NCBI GenBank assembly: GCA_019113825.1
Contig: DXGR01000027.1
Span: forward strand, 62,001 to 126,000
Source of the DNA: Candidatus Stackebrandtia excrementipullorum
GTDB lineage: Bacteria > Actinomycetota > Actinomycetes > Mycobacteriales > Micromonosporaceae
Direction of reading: 5' to 3'
DNA length: 64,000 nucleotides
The notes under the pieces were generated by a model, which had not been told where the DNA came from, did no database searches, and saw only the letters and a program-made list of their open reading frames with translations. The position numbers and the translations under genes were made by a program. Shown piece after piece: positions 1 to 9,855 of the stretch; position 1 is the first letter of the stretch, and each line of letters opens with the position of its first letter.

Positions 1-1171
1 CGACGACCGGGATGAGGCTCCACTTGTCGAAGGTGGTGCACGGATGTGAGACTCCCAAACGCACCACGTCGCCCACCACCAGGTTCTCCACCGCGCCGCG
101 TAGGTGCGCGTGCTGGTCGTTGAGGGCGGCGACGTTCACGTCGGGCAGGTCGACCGCGACGGGCATTCCCGCGTCGAACGACACGTCACGTCGACCAACG
201 TCGACCAATGCGAGGCCGGGCTCGGGCATCGACAAGACCGTTCCCCGCACGTGCAGAGCGGAGATGAGCTGTGGACCGCCCCGGTCTCGCGAGGCCGGTG
301 TCATCTTCGCGTACAGGCCGTCGTCGTGAGTCACGTACGACCCGGCACGCATCACGGCGGTTGCGCCTTCCTGCACCAGCGGCGCCAAGTGCTGCGCCAC
401 CTGGTCGAAGTATTCACTGCCTCCCGCGGTGATCATGGGGGATTCGACGTCGAAGGCGAGCCTGTTGGCCGCTTCGACCACATCGGCAAGCAGAGCGTCG
501 ACTCGATCCAGCGATTCCGGCCGCTCGTCGTGTGCCACGCTGCCCTCGTATGCGGCTACACCCGCCAGGCGCAGCGAGGGCGTGTTGTCGACAATTTTGG
601 CCAGGTGATCGACGTCTTCGCGGCGCCGCACACCAGCCCGTGCCGCATAGTCACCGAGTTCGATGCAGACGTCCAGCGGTGTGGCGGTCCCGTGCAGCGC
701 GCGGGCCATGCATTCGACCCCGGCCACCGAATCGACGAAGCAGGTGACGTGGCCGCCCGAGTTGTTCCACTCGTCGATCCACGCCAGGACCGAAGGTGTC
801 ACCAATTCGTTCGCCACCAGGACATTGGGGATGTCGAACGCACGAGCGACACGCAGTTGAGGTGCGTTCGCCACCGTTATACCGATGGCGCCCGCGTCAA
901 GCTGTCGCTGCCACAGTTGCGGGGACATCGTCGTTTTGCCGTGGGGCATGTGTACCAGCCCGGCCTCGTGGCACCATCTGGCCATCGCGGTGATGTTGTG
1001 TTCCAGTGCCTCTTCCTGGAGCGTCGCCACCGGCGTATCGAGGTGTTCCAACCGGGGGCCGGACTGCAGCCACTGCCCGAGACTTCGACCGTAGGCGGAA
1101 GGAGGAACGGCCTTCATCCGCCAATCCAGGCGTTCTTCGTAGCAGCGCGTCGCGGCGACGTCGTTTCGCAT
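1..1171 (-). CDS. PLP-dependent amino acid deaminase / D-threonine aldolase-like (alanine racemase N-terminal fold), runs off the left edge
   Basis: Manual minus-strand translation from ATG at 1171: MRNDVAATRCYEERLDWRMKAVPPSAYGRSLGQWLQSG...LVHMPHGKTTMSPQLWQRQLDAGAIGITVANAPQLRVAR...; HGKTTM resembles the PLP-lysine motif of the DSD1/D-TA family. Not in the ORF track because it has no stop inside the window. Confidence 0.8.
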   Translation of the reverse strand, partial: MRNDVAATRCYEERLDWRMKAVPPSAYGRSLGQWLQSGPRLEHLDTPVATLQEEALEHNITAMARWCHEAGLVHMPHGKTTMSPQLWQRQLDAGAIGITVANAPQLRVARAFDIPNVLVANELVTPSVLAWIDEWNNSGGHVTCFVDSVAGVECMARALHGTATPLDVCIELGDYAARAGVRRREDVDHLAKIVDNTPSLRLAGVAAYEGSVAHDERPESLDRVDALLADVVEAANRLAFDVESPMITAGGSEYFDQVAQHLAPLVQEGATAVMRAGSYVTHDDGLYAKMTPASRDRGGPQLISALHVRGTVLSMPEPGLALVDVGRRDVSFDAGMPVAVDLPDVNVAALNDQHAHLRGAVENLVVGDVVRLGVSHPCTTFDKWSLIPVV

Positions 1172-1212
1172 CCATGGACTCCTGAGCTGAAATAGCGCGG
1201 TACGTTACCGAT

Positions 1213-1617
1213 ATGTCTGACAAGGTCGCCGTTATCACTGCCGACGCTCCCGCCCCGGCTCACACGTTCTCGCAGGGGGTTCGCAAGGGTCCCATCCTGC
1301 AGGTCTCAGGTCAAGGACCGGTCGACCCGGCCACCGGCGAATACCTTTACCCCGGCGACGTAGCCGCTCAAACCACCCGGACTCTTCACAATGTCGCGGC
1401 CGTTCTCGCCGCAGGTGGAGCCGATTTCTCCGATGTCGTGATGCTCAGGGTCTATCTGACCGCGCGTGAGGACTTCACCGCCATGAACGACGCTTACGGC
1501 GTCTTCGTCGGATCACGTGTGACCGACGGCGTTCTACCGTGCCGCACCACCGTGTTCACCGGCCTACCCCGCGAGGAGATGCTCGTGGAAATCGATGCGA
1601 TGGCCGTGGTGGGTTGA
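1213..1617 (+). CDS. RidA (YjgF/YER057c/UK114) family protein
   Basis: 134 aa; HTFSQGVRKGPILQVSGQGPVDPATGE and CRTTVFTGLPREEMLVEIDAMAVV are typical of RidA-family proteins. Confidence 0.85.
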   Translation: MSDKVAVITADAPAPAHTFSQGVRKGPILQVSGQGPVDPATGEYLYPGDVAAQTTRTLHNVAAVLAAGGADFSDVVMLRVYLTAREDFTAMNDAYGVFVGSRVTDGVLPCRTTVFTGLPREEMLVEIDAMAVVG

Positions 1618-1620
1618 ACA

Positions 1621-2568
1621 TCACGGGTGCCGATGTCGGCGTCCGTGGGCCAAGCGCGTCCGCAGGCCCGCTTTTCCCCAAAACGCCAACAGCACGACGA
1701 GCGTCAGCAGGCCAGCCGTCGACATTCCGAGTAGGTTCAGTACCAGCTGAGTCAGAGACGGCGCAACTTCAGCCCAGTCTCCCAGGGCCGCGGCGACCGC
1801 CGCGTAAGAGGCTGCCGGCACCGTCGTCACCGAAATGAACACGCCCACCAGGGCCTGCGATTTATCCGACGCCAACGACAAAATGCCCGCAACACCGGCC
1901 AACAATGCGACCATGATCGACCATTGATCCGGTTTGACGATGAATCTGGTTTCCTCTGAGATCGTGTTCAAAAGCTCCGGCTCAACCCAGTCGACGACGT
2001 GAAGCATCGACACTGTCACGGTGCCGGCCACGACGGCCGCCGCGAACCCGACGGCCAAGGCGCCGATGGCCTTAGCAACCCGCTTGGGACGCCGCCGCAA
2101 CACGCCGACGCTGACGGCGGCGACGGGTCCGAACTCGGGCCCCAACACCATCGCTCCGACGATCAGCACGGAGGAGTCCTGGACGATGCCGATGGCCGCG
2201 ATCAGAACCGCGATCACCAGAAACGCCATGTAGGACCAGGTGAGACGGCTGTCTTCGTCGACCCGCTGTTGCAGTTCCTCCCATATGATCGCCTCATCGC
2301 GGTCGGAGGTGTCCGAGGCTATGCGGCCCATCGCCAAATCGACTCGTTCGGCGGCCACAAAGCCTCGACGGTCGACGTCCAGGCGGTCCAACAGGTCGAT
2401 GACGTCGTTGGCCGCGGCACGCGTGACGTCACACATAACGACGTCACCGGGAGGTTTACGCGCCGCATCGTTCAGGACGACCAGGTTGGAAACCTCGTTT
2501 TGCCGCTCGAGGAGCCGACACACCTCATCGGTGCGGTCGGCAGGCGACACCATACGCAGATGCAGCAC
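1621..2568 (-). CDS. DUF389 domain membrane protein
   Basis: 315 aa; N-terminal soluble domain followed by SSVLIVGAMVLGPEFGPVAAVSVGV and several TM segments, typical of DUF389. Confidence 0.8.
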   Translation of the reverse strand: MLHLRMVSPADRTDEVCRLLERQNEVSNLVVLNDAARKPPGDVVMCDVTRAAANDVIDLLDRLDVDRRGFVAAERVDLAMGRIASDTSDRDEAIIWEELQQRVDEDSRLTWSYMAFLVIAVLIAAIGIVQDSSVLIVGAMVLGPEFGPVAAVSVGVLRRRPKRVAKAIGALAVGFAAAVVAGTVTVSMLHVVDWVEPELLNTISEETRFIVKPDQWSIMVALLAGVAGILSLASDKSQALVGVFISVTTVPAASYAAVAAALGDWAEVAPSLTQLVLNLLGMSTAGLLTLVVLLAFWGKAGLRTRLAHGRRHRHP

Positions 2569-2608
2569 ATCATCACGTTACGTGTCGCCCGCGTTGTTTT
2601 ACGTGGCG

Positions 2609-2878
2609 TCAGGCTTTCTCGACGGCGGGTTCGGGCGCCTCGGACGACACCTGGTGCAGCGGGGTGACCTTGCCGCGTACGTAGAATTGGAAACCCACCT
2701 GGAGTGCGGCCACCGCCAACGCCATGAGACCGGCGACGCGGAGGCTCACCAGTTCGCTGAAGGCGGCGCCGCCAACGAACACTTGCAATCCAGCCAGGAC
2801 GGACATGATGATCAATACGGGTTCGCGCTTCACCGCGACCACCTCTATTCCCTTACAGGGCAACGCTGTTGGGGACAA
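2609..2878 (-). CDS. small hypothetical membrane protein
   Basis: 89 aa, two hydrophobic segments; start uncertain. Confidence 0.5.
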   Translation of the reverse strand: MSPTALPCKGIEVVAVKREPVLIIMSVLAGLQVFVGGAAFSELVSLRVAGLMALAVAALQVGFQFYVRGKVTPLHQVSSEAPEPAVEKA

Positions 2879-3079
2879 CCTGTTTCACCTTCGGCCGCCC
2901 GTATCCAACACAGACATGTCACACAAGCCTAACGCGACCATGCCATTACCCATAGTGGATATGATGTCGAGTACGTCCCCGACGCGCATATCACTCGCCC
3001 GACTCAACCGATGCACCACGTGCACGACGACAGCCGGTCGCCGACACACTGCATAATCGTTGCGCGAAGGGAGGCGACC

Positions 3080-4600
3080 ATGCGTGGTGGCGAGGTTTTG
3101 AAGAACCGATACCGACTCGATCAGTGCATCGGCACCGGGGGGATGAGTGAGGTCTGGCGGGCACACGATCTCATGCTCGAGCGGGCCGTGGCGATAAAAA
3201 TCCTGCATCCGGCCCTGGCCGCCGACCCCACATTCCGACAACGCTTCCTCGGCGAGGCCCGCACTCTCGCGTCACTGAACGCGCCGGGGTTGATCAATCT
3301 TTACGACGCGCACGAAGAGCAGGTTGACGACGGTCCGCCTCTCTCCTACCTGGTGATGGAACTGGTCCAGGCGACTCCGCTGTCACAGATCCTCCGCGAA
3401 CGAGGACGGCTTGACCCGGTACAGGTCGCGTCGATCGTCGCTCAGTGTGCCACCGCTCTCGATGCAGCCCACGGCGCGGGCATCGTGCACCGAGATGTCA
3501 AGCCGGCCAACATCCTCGTCAGCGAGACCGGTGACGTGACACTCATCGATTTCGGTATCGCCCGTACCCGCGGCCACAGCGCATTGACGTCGGCGGGTTC
3601 GATCGTCGGCACGATCGAGTACGCTTCCCCGGAACAGTTGCGTAGCGACCAACTCGGGCCCGCCTCCGACGTCTATTCGCTGGGCGTCGTGGCCTACGAA
3701 TGTCTGGCCGGCAGGTTGCCGTTCGAGGCCGATTCCACCCCGGCGTTGATCACGGCGCACCTCAACGATCAACCACCCCCGTTGCCGGATGACGTGCCCG
3801 CAGAACAGGCCGATGCGGTCATGACCGCACTGGCCAAGGACCCGCATGCTCGGTTCGTCTCGGCGGCGGACATGGCGAAGGCCGTGTCGTCCGAAACCCC
3901 GCCCCGCGCCACCCGCACCATGGGTATGGCGACGATCCCGCCCGCACCGACAGTCCATATCGAGATGGACGAGGAGCCGGAGAAACCGCCGGTTTCGTTT
4001 GAACAGCGGCTCCGGCGACGCACTTTCACCGCCGTGGCTGCCACCCTGGGGGTGGTCGTTCTGATTGTCGCGGCGGCTGTACTCATATGGACCGGCGGGG
4101 ACGACGCCAAAGAGCCGGCAGCACAGGAGACCTCGACAACACCGAGCAAAACGCCGTCGCCAAGCCCCACGGGTCCGGATGCACCCGCCACGTCCACGCT
4201 GGCCAACGCCCACAGCGGTCAATGCATCAACGTTCACAGGGGTTTTCTGTTCACATACGCCGAGTTCGTCGGTTGCACCGACGGTGCTCCGCAGTTCGAG
4301 TTCGTCCCCGGCCCGTCGTCCGACGACGTCTTCAAAATCGCTTTGTCGGCTCAGCCCGACATTTGCCTCAACTGGACATATGGGCGCAATGACGTGGAGC
4401 CCGGGGACTGTGACTTCAACACCGCGTGGAAGCTCAACTGGATCGAATCGACCGAAGGGGTCGACGTCTGGCAGATTCAAAGCGTCAGCAACGGCAATTA
4501 CTGTCTCGCCGCCGGCACCGAACGCCCGCAGGGCCAGGACTGCACCGAGGACGCCAACCAGCGATGGCACACGCAAGCGGAGGCCCGGCTGTCGGACTGA
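3080..4600 (+). CDS. Ser/Thr protein kinase (Hanks type) with TM helix and C-terminal ricin-B-like extracellular domain
   Basis: IGTGGMSEVWRAHD, HRDVKPANILV, DFGIAR, TIEYASPEQL kinase motifs; TM TFTAVAATLGVVVLIVAAAVLIW; C-terminal SGQCINV...ICLNW...CLAAG...QRWHTQ repeats. Start chosen at MRGGEVLKNRYRL. Confidence 0.88.
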   Translation: MRGGEVLKNRYRLDQCIGTGGMSEVWRAHDLMLERAVAIKILHPALAADPTFRQRFLGEARTLASLNAPGLINLYDAHEEQVDDGPPLSYLVMELVQATPLSQILRERGRLDPVQVASIVAQCATALDAAHGAGIVHRDVKPANILVSETGDVTLIDFGIARTRGHSALTSAGSIVGTIEYASPEQLRSDQLGPASDVYSLGVVAYECLAGRLPFEADSTPALITAHLNDQPPPLPDDVPAEQADAVMTALAKDPHARFVSAADMAKAVSSETPPRATRTMGMATIPPAPTVHIEMDEEPEKPPVSFEQRLRRRTFTAVAATLGVVVLIVAAAVLIWTGGDDAKEPAAQETSTTPSKTPSPSPTGPDAPATSTLANAHSGQCINVHRGFLFTYAEFVGCTDGAPQFEFVPGPSSDDVFKIALSAQPDICLNWTYGRNDVEPGDCDFNTAWKLNWIESTEGVDVWQIQSVSNGNYCLAAGTERPQGQDCTEDANQRWHTQAEARLSD

Positions 4601-4620
4601 TCGAGGATAGGGTGGCCGAC

Positions 4621-4800
4621 ATGTCTGGTCGTGAATTGCGGACCTTGTGCCTCACCTGCCAGGGGCAGGGCCATCTGATCATTCCGCGAGCGCGTCTGGC
4701 GGGCGGCGGACGGATCGGTGTCGACAACGAGGCCGCCGAGTGCTGGTTTTGTAAAGGCGACGGTTGGCTGCGCCAGGCTACCGTAAGAAACCCCGCGTAA
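4621..4800 (+). CDS. 59-aa DnaJ-type zinc-finger-like mini-protein
   Basis: MSGRELRTLCLTCQGQGHLIIPRARLAGGGRIGVDNEAAECWFCKGDGWLRQATVRNPA; two CxxCxGxG motifs. Confidence 0.55.
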   Translation: MSGRELRTLCLTCQGQGHLIIPRARLAGGGRIGVDNEAAECWFCKGDGWLRQATVRNPA

Positions 4801-5104
4801 CCGCAACACAGGCGCGATGTGATCCCGGCGCCGGTTGAACGTCGCCACCAATCCCACCTCGCCAGGCCCGGGCCCCAGCGCCACCCACTACGCCAGAAAC
4901 TTCACGATGCCGATCCGCTCGCCCGGTTGAAAACCATCGACACAGCACATCACCCGTTGCCGTCCGAGGCGGCCCGCACGGCCGGCCGGGACCCGGTTCC
5001 ACACCACACTGACCTGTTTCCCCGCTTACCTGCGAAACGACCGGGTTCAAACGGGCCCGTCGACGTCTCCACACGGCGTTACCGCCGCTCAACCCGGTGA
5101 TGGT

Positions 5105-6625
5105 TCACGACCCGTCATCGGGGAGACCCACCCGTTTCAACGGTTTCGTCGCCGGCCCCTCCAAGACGGATCCGTCGCGCTCGAAACGGGAACCGTGGCA
5201 TGGGCAGTCCCACGTCGACTCGCCGCCGTTGAAGGTGACCGTGCATCCCAGGTGTGTGCATTTGGCCGAGACGGCGCACAGTCGTCCGTCGATACCACGT
5301 GAGACGGCAACTCGGCGACCACCGATAAAATAAACGCCGCCTTCGCCGATCTCCAGTTTCCGATAATCACCGCCGACCACCGAGGACAGGGCGTCGCGGA
5401 CAAGATGTTTGGTCACTGTCGCGTTGAGGCTCACGAGAGCTCCCGGCGCACGCCTGATCACGAACCTCGTGGGGTCGAACGTGTCCGCCCATGCGTTGTC
5501 GTTCCCGTTGACGGCGTCACACAGGACGATACCCGCCAGAGTCCCGTTGGTCATCCCCCAATGGCCGAAGCCGGTGGCGACCCACAGGTGGCGGGCACCC
5601 CAGTGGTATCGACCGATGAAGGGAAGCCCGTCGACGGTGGTGAGGTCCTGAGCCGACCAGCGGTAGGTGATCCGTTCCAGACCGATGTTTCGTCGAGCCC
5701 ATTCGGCCAAATCGCGGTGCCGTGACAGAGCATCACCGGCCCCGGTTCGGTATCGACCGCCCCCCACGACGGCAATGGTCTGTGTGTCGTGTCCCGGCGC
5801 CACGCGCAACGAATGCCCGGTCTCGGCGGACAGATACATCCCGTCGAGTCGGCTACCGGCGGGCAGGGGCCCCGCCACGACCAAATCCCGTATCGGCGCC
5901 ATCTTCGCGAAGAGGAACCCCCGGTCGAGAACCGGGAAATGTGTCGCGACAACCACGTCGTTGGCCAGGATCCGCCCTTGGGTTGTGTCGACGGCACACG
6001 GCACACCCTCGATGACGTTCAGGACCCTCGTGCCGGTGACGACGCTGCCGTCCAGCCTCCGGAACTCGTCCACCAGCGTGTTCAACCACTTGACCGGGTG
6101 GAACTGCGCCTGGTCACTCAGCTTTATCGCCGCGAAGGCCACGACCGGCAGATCGGGGTCGGAGTCGAACTCCACGGGCAGACCGGCCCGCTCGGCGGCC
6201 CCGGCTTCGCCTTCCAACTGTGCGATCCGATCGCGATCGTCGGTATAGACGTAACTTGGTTGCGCTGACAAGTCCACGTCGGCGCCCAGGGCTTCGGCTT
6301 CTCGCCGAATAAAGTCCAGGGCCGCCTGCTGGCCGCTCGCGTACAGCCGGGCGGTTTCGATACCGTGTCGATCCTCCAGCGTCGCGTACTTCATCCCATG
6401 CTGCGCCGTCACCTTCGCCGTCGTGCCGCCGGTGACCCCGTCGCCAACGTGACCGGCGTCGATCAACACGACCTCACGTCCACTGCGACGGAGCAAAAGC
6501 GCCGTGGTGACGCCGGCGATTCCGGCTCCCGCCACGACCACCTCCGCCTGCCCGGGCAGCGGGTCGCCCGTGCGTCGATTCACCGACTCGGCCCACAGCG
6601 ATGCGGATTCGGGCAAATCCCTCAC
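5105..6625 (-). CDS. FAD-dependent oxidoreductase with C-terminal Rieske [2Fe-2S] domain
   Basis: VVVAGAGIAGVTTALLLRRSG dinucleotide-binding motif; CTHLGC...CPCHGSRF Rieske ligands. Confidence 0.9.
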   Translation of the reverse strand: MRDLPESASLWAESVNRRTGDPLPGQAEVVVAGAGIAGVTTALLLRRSGREVVLIDAGHVGDGVTGGTTAKVTAQHGMKYATLEDRHGIETARLYASGQQAALDFIRREAEALGADVDLSAQPSYVYTDDRDRIAQLEGEAGAAERAGLPVEFDSDPDLPVVAFAAIKLSDQAQFHPVKWLNTLVDEFRRLDGSVVTGTRVLNVIEGVPCAVDTTQGRILANDVVVATHFPVLDRGFLFAKMAPIRDLVVAGPLPAGSRLDGMYLSAETGHSLRVAPGHDTQTIAVVGGGRYRTGAGDALSRHRDLAEWARRNIGLERITYRWSAQDLTTVDGLPFIGRYHWGARHLWVATGFGHWGMTNGTLAGIVLCDAVNGNDNAWADTFDPTRFVIRRAPGALVSLNATVTKHLVRDALSSVVGGDYRKLEIGEGGVYFIGGRRVAVSRGIDGRLCAVSAKCTHLGCTVTFNGGESTWDCPCHGSRFERDGSVLEGPATKPLKRVGLPDDGS

Positions 6626-7322
6626 AACGTCTCTCCCTCCTGCACACGTTCTCGCCGATCGACAGGCGTGGGATCCGTGAGGACGGCGTAACCTCCGATT
6701 TGCAGCAAGACCGTGTCGCTACCAACGAAGTACGCCCGGTTGCGTGGTGAACGGGCCGCGCCGTCGTGAACAAGGTCAAGCCTGCTCTCCATACCCGGTG
6801 CAATACCCAGGTCACCTGACGCAAAACCAGGTAACGGTGGCTGTTTCGCCGCGCCGCGTTCACGGTGCCAAGCAGACGCCCGGTGGTACGGGACACGGCT
6901 CCAATCCGCTGCGAACCGACGCCGACGGATGTGAGGTTTCCGTGACGGTGGGACCAGACGCCCGATCGGGCTGCGTCATGTCGGCGGCCACAGCGAAGGC
7001 CAGGAGCCGTGCACCGGCGTGTCCCCCGGTTTCCACAGGACTCCGCACGCGTCGTCGGGTTACGCCCTGACCACAGAACCTCACGGCGGCAATGCAATCG
7101 CCGAACCCACGTCCACCTTCGTCACAGAGGTCACATACCTTGTCACGGTGCGCCTGTACATCGACGGTATCGACACCCCCACCATGCGATCCGGCTACGC
7201 CTGCGTCGGCCTCTCGCCGCTGTACCGGTCCACACGATCGGCTTGATCACCAACACATGCGCTCTCGTAGAAGTTGCCAAGCCGCCCTCGATGCCTTCAG
7301 AAACAGACACCAGGAGAAACCC

Positions 7323-7583
7323 ATGGGGATCATCAAAAAAACCAAACTGGCCCAGATGACGCAGGACGCCGACCGGGCTCGAAAAGAAGGGCGCAAGGTC
7401 CTGGTCATGAAACTCAACTACCCGTGGTCCGACGGGGGTTATTCAGGAGAGATCGTCGACTGGTCTCTGATGATCGAAGCAATCGAATCTCGTGGCTGGG
7501 TCCTGGACGTCTTTACCGGTATGAACGACAGGAACCGGCGCGCCGACGCATTGTGTCTGTTTCGGCCGCACCCGAACAGATAA
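7323..7583 (+). CDS. hypothetical protein, 86 aa
   Basis: ATG preceded by AGGAGA; MGIIKKTKLAQMTQDADRARKEGRKVLVMKLNYPWSDGGYSGEIVDWSLMIEAIESRGWVLDVFTGMNDRNRRADALCLFRPHPNR, a plausible globular protein. Confidence 0.55.
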   Translation: MGIIKKTKLAQMTQDADRARKEGRKVLVMKLNYPWSDGGYSGEIVDWSLMIEAIESRGWVLDVFTGMNDRNRRADALCLFRPHPNR

Positions 7584-8305
7584 ACCAAGGCGTGACGGAC
7601 TCCGCAGGAGCGTCGGCCGACTTCATCGGCGGATTGCCGGCGCACAACGCCGACGGCGCCCCACACAACGGTCGATCCGGCTTCGCCTCGCATGGGCCTC
7701 CACAACGGAACGGCACCGCGAGGCGTCATGCCCTCCAACAGACATCCACACTCGAATCGCGGCTGAATGTGGAGTACCCGACGGGACTGCAGCACGCACC
7801 ACCGATGACGGCGCATATGAGACGGCGGTTGTCGCACCGGAGCGCATCGATACCGAAAACGGCGACGACGGTGTCCAAGACCTGGGCGCCGACAGGACTT
7901 ACCGACCCTCCGGTGCGGGACCCGGCGGTCTATCGGTCCATGCTTCCGATCGCATTGCCGTTGACACCCAGAAGAGCACAGAGCACAACCGTGACCGATA
8001 AACCTTGGGCGAGTTCGGGCCGCCGATGACGGGACCAATGTAGTCGCCGACCGTCTGCTGAAGCTCGGTGCGCCTCTTCTCCGCCACACCCGCAACCGGT
8101 CTCTCCGTGACAAGACCTGGCTTGTTGGCGCGGGGTGATACCCGCGTCCGCCCCACTTTGCCTCGGTGTTCGAGGTTGCCTCTACGGCGACGTGGATAGT
8201 TGCCATCGTCATGCCTCAAGGGTGCTCATACCAACGATGGAAATCTCGGGCGTGTCGCGACTGAAGAACCAAGCGTTTCCGCTGGTAGCGAGCTTGAAAT
8301 GAAAG

Positions 8306-8378
8306 CTCCCCGAGTTGGACTCGAACCAACAACCTGCCGGTTAACAGCCGGCTGCTCTGCCTATTGAGCTATCGGGGA
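8306..8378 (-). tRNA. tRNA-Asn (anticodon GTT)
   Basis: Minus-strand TCCCCGATAGCTCAATAGGCAGAGCAGCCGGCTGTTAACCGGCAGGTTGTTGGTTCGAGTCCAACTCGGGGAG; 7-bp acceptor stem, T-loop GGTTCGAGTCC, anticodon GTT, discriminator G. Confidence 0.95.
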
Positions 8379-8610
8379 ATGGCTCCGTGCCCCGCATGGG
8401 ACTGACTAAGAGTACAGCAGACCGGTAAAGCGGTCGCAACCGGGTTTGGTCGAGCCGGCCCGCAGGCCGTAGCGTGCGACGCCGACGCTTGTTACCGAGC
8501 GCAGGCGTTCAACGGCGTCGTGTCATGTCCGGTTTTCGACTCGCGGGGGTAATACCGTCACGTGACCGGCAGAATAAGCGGTCACAGGATGAAACAGAAG
8601 GGGTGGCGAG

Positions 8611-8934
8611 ATGCGTAAACTCATGTTCGCGGCGGGGATGGCGATCGGCTACGTGCTCGGTTCGAAGGCCGGACGGGAACGGTACGAGCAGATCTGCTCG
8701 ATGGCACGCCGCATCCGCGACAATCCGACGGTTCACAACACTGCGACCACGCTCAAGGAACAGGCCGAGCATATGGCCACCGCGTCGAAGGACAAGATCA
8801 TGAACTCGGACCTGGGGAACAAGCTCTTCAGGGACGACGACCTGAAAAAATCCATGGACCCGGAACCGGAGTATTGGGAGAAGGCCGGCATCGGCACCTC
8901 CTCGCGGCCTGGTGGTACGAGTCCCACCTTGTGA
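8611..8934 (+). CDS. YtxH-like small protein
   Basis: MRKLMFAAGMAIGYVLGSKAGRERYEQI, typical YtxH N-terminus; good RBS. Confidence 0.6.
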   Translation: MRKLMFAAGMAIGYVLGSKAGRERYEQICSMARRIRDNPTVHNTATTLKEQAEHMATASKDKIMNSDLGNKLFRDDDLKKSMDPEPEYWEKAGIGTSSRPGGTSPTL

Positions 8935-8949
8935 CCGGAACAACGGCCG

Positions 8950-9843
8950 TCACACGGAAGACGACGCCGACTCGCGACGGTTCAGCCCGCGAACCGCCAG
9001 ACCACCGCCGACCGCGATGGCCGCTACCCACGCAAGAAACGACAACGAGTAGGGCCACACCGCGGCTGCGTCACGATCGTCGACCGGTGGCTGTTCGGTG
9101 AGACCGGCGACCCATGTCATGCCTCCGCGGAGCATCCTCATGTAGTCGCCGTCCTCATAAGTTTTGCTTCGGTGTCCCAGAGCGGTGTACCAGCTGCGAC
9201 CGCCTTCGAACTCGCGACACCACGCAACCGGCTGCGTCGTATCACCGTGCTGCGAGGACACCGTCGCCAGTACCGTGGTCCCGGCGTTGTCACCGGGGTC
9301 CCGATCAAACCGGTACCACTGTTCCTCCTGGTCGTTCCATTCGTCCGGCATATCGGCAACGGCGGGATGACCGGTGTTGACGGTGATCGTGCGCTTGGAC
9401 GGTTTGTCTCGTTCACCGGTGAGCGGCCGCGCGCCGACCAGATCCTCAAAAAACTCCCAATCCGGTTCGGCGTAAGCGGCCGCGTGTATGCCGACAAAGC
9501 CGCCGCCGTTGCGATACCAGTCGCTGAAACCGGCGCGTTCGGCGTCATTCAGGACACCGCCTTCATTGTTCAACCAGACGATCACCTCGTACGACCCCAG
9601 TGTCTGGCTGGTGAAAACATCCGCCCTGTCGGTGGTAACCACATCGAATCCGTGTCGACGACCGTTCATTTCAATGAAGTCGACGGCGTCTTCGGTAACG
9701 AGGTGCACCGACTCGGTGTCGGTGAACACGAGAACGCTCAAGTGCGGATCGGCCCCCATAGCCGGGACCGCGCTCATGGGTGAGATGAGCGCCACTGTCG
9801 TGACCACGACCATCAGCCACGCCCGGATCAGCATGGCCCCCAA
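8950..9843 (-). CDS. ThuA-like domain secreted/membrane protein
   Basis: Signal peptide; VLVFTDTESVHLVTEDAVDFIEMNG...WLNNEGGVLNDAERAGFSDWYRNGGGFVGIHAAAY typical ThuA; C-terminal TM. Confidence 0.85.
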   Translation of the reverse strand: MGAMLIRAWLMVVVTTVALISPMSAVPAMGADPHLSVLVFTDTESVHLVTEDAVDFIEMNGRRHGFDVVTTDRADVFTSQTLGSYEVIVWLNNEGGVLNDAERAGFSDWYRNGGGFVGIHAAAYAEPDWEFFEDLVGARPLTGERDKPSKRTITVNTGHPAVADMPDEWNDQEEQWYRFDRDPGDNAGTTVLATVSSQHGDTTQPVAWCREFEGGRSWYTALGHRSKTYEDGDYMRMLRGGMTWVAGLTEQPPVDDRDAAAVWPYSLSFLAWVAAIAVGGGLAVRGLNRRESASSSV

Positions 9844-9855
9844 CCTACCTTCCGG

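Noticed and set aside
104-1195. 363-aa plus-strand ORF
   Set aside because: Antisense to the PLP-dependent enzyme readable on the minus strand; no sensible domain, a high-GC shadow ORF.
3383-4576. 397-aa minus-strand ORF
   Set aside because: Antisense shadow of the Ser/Thr kinase gene.
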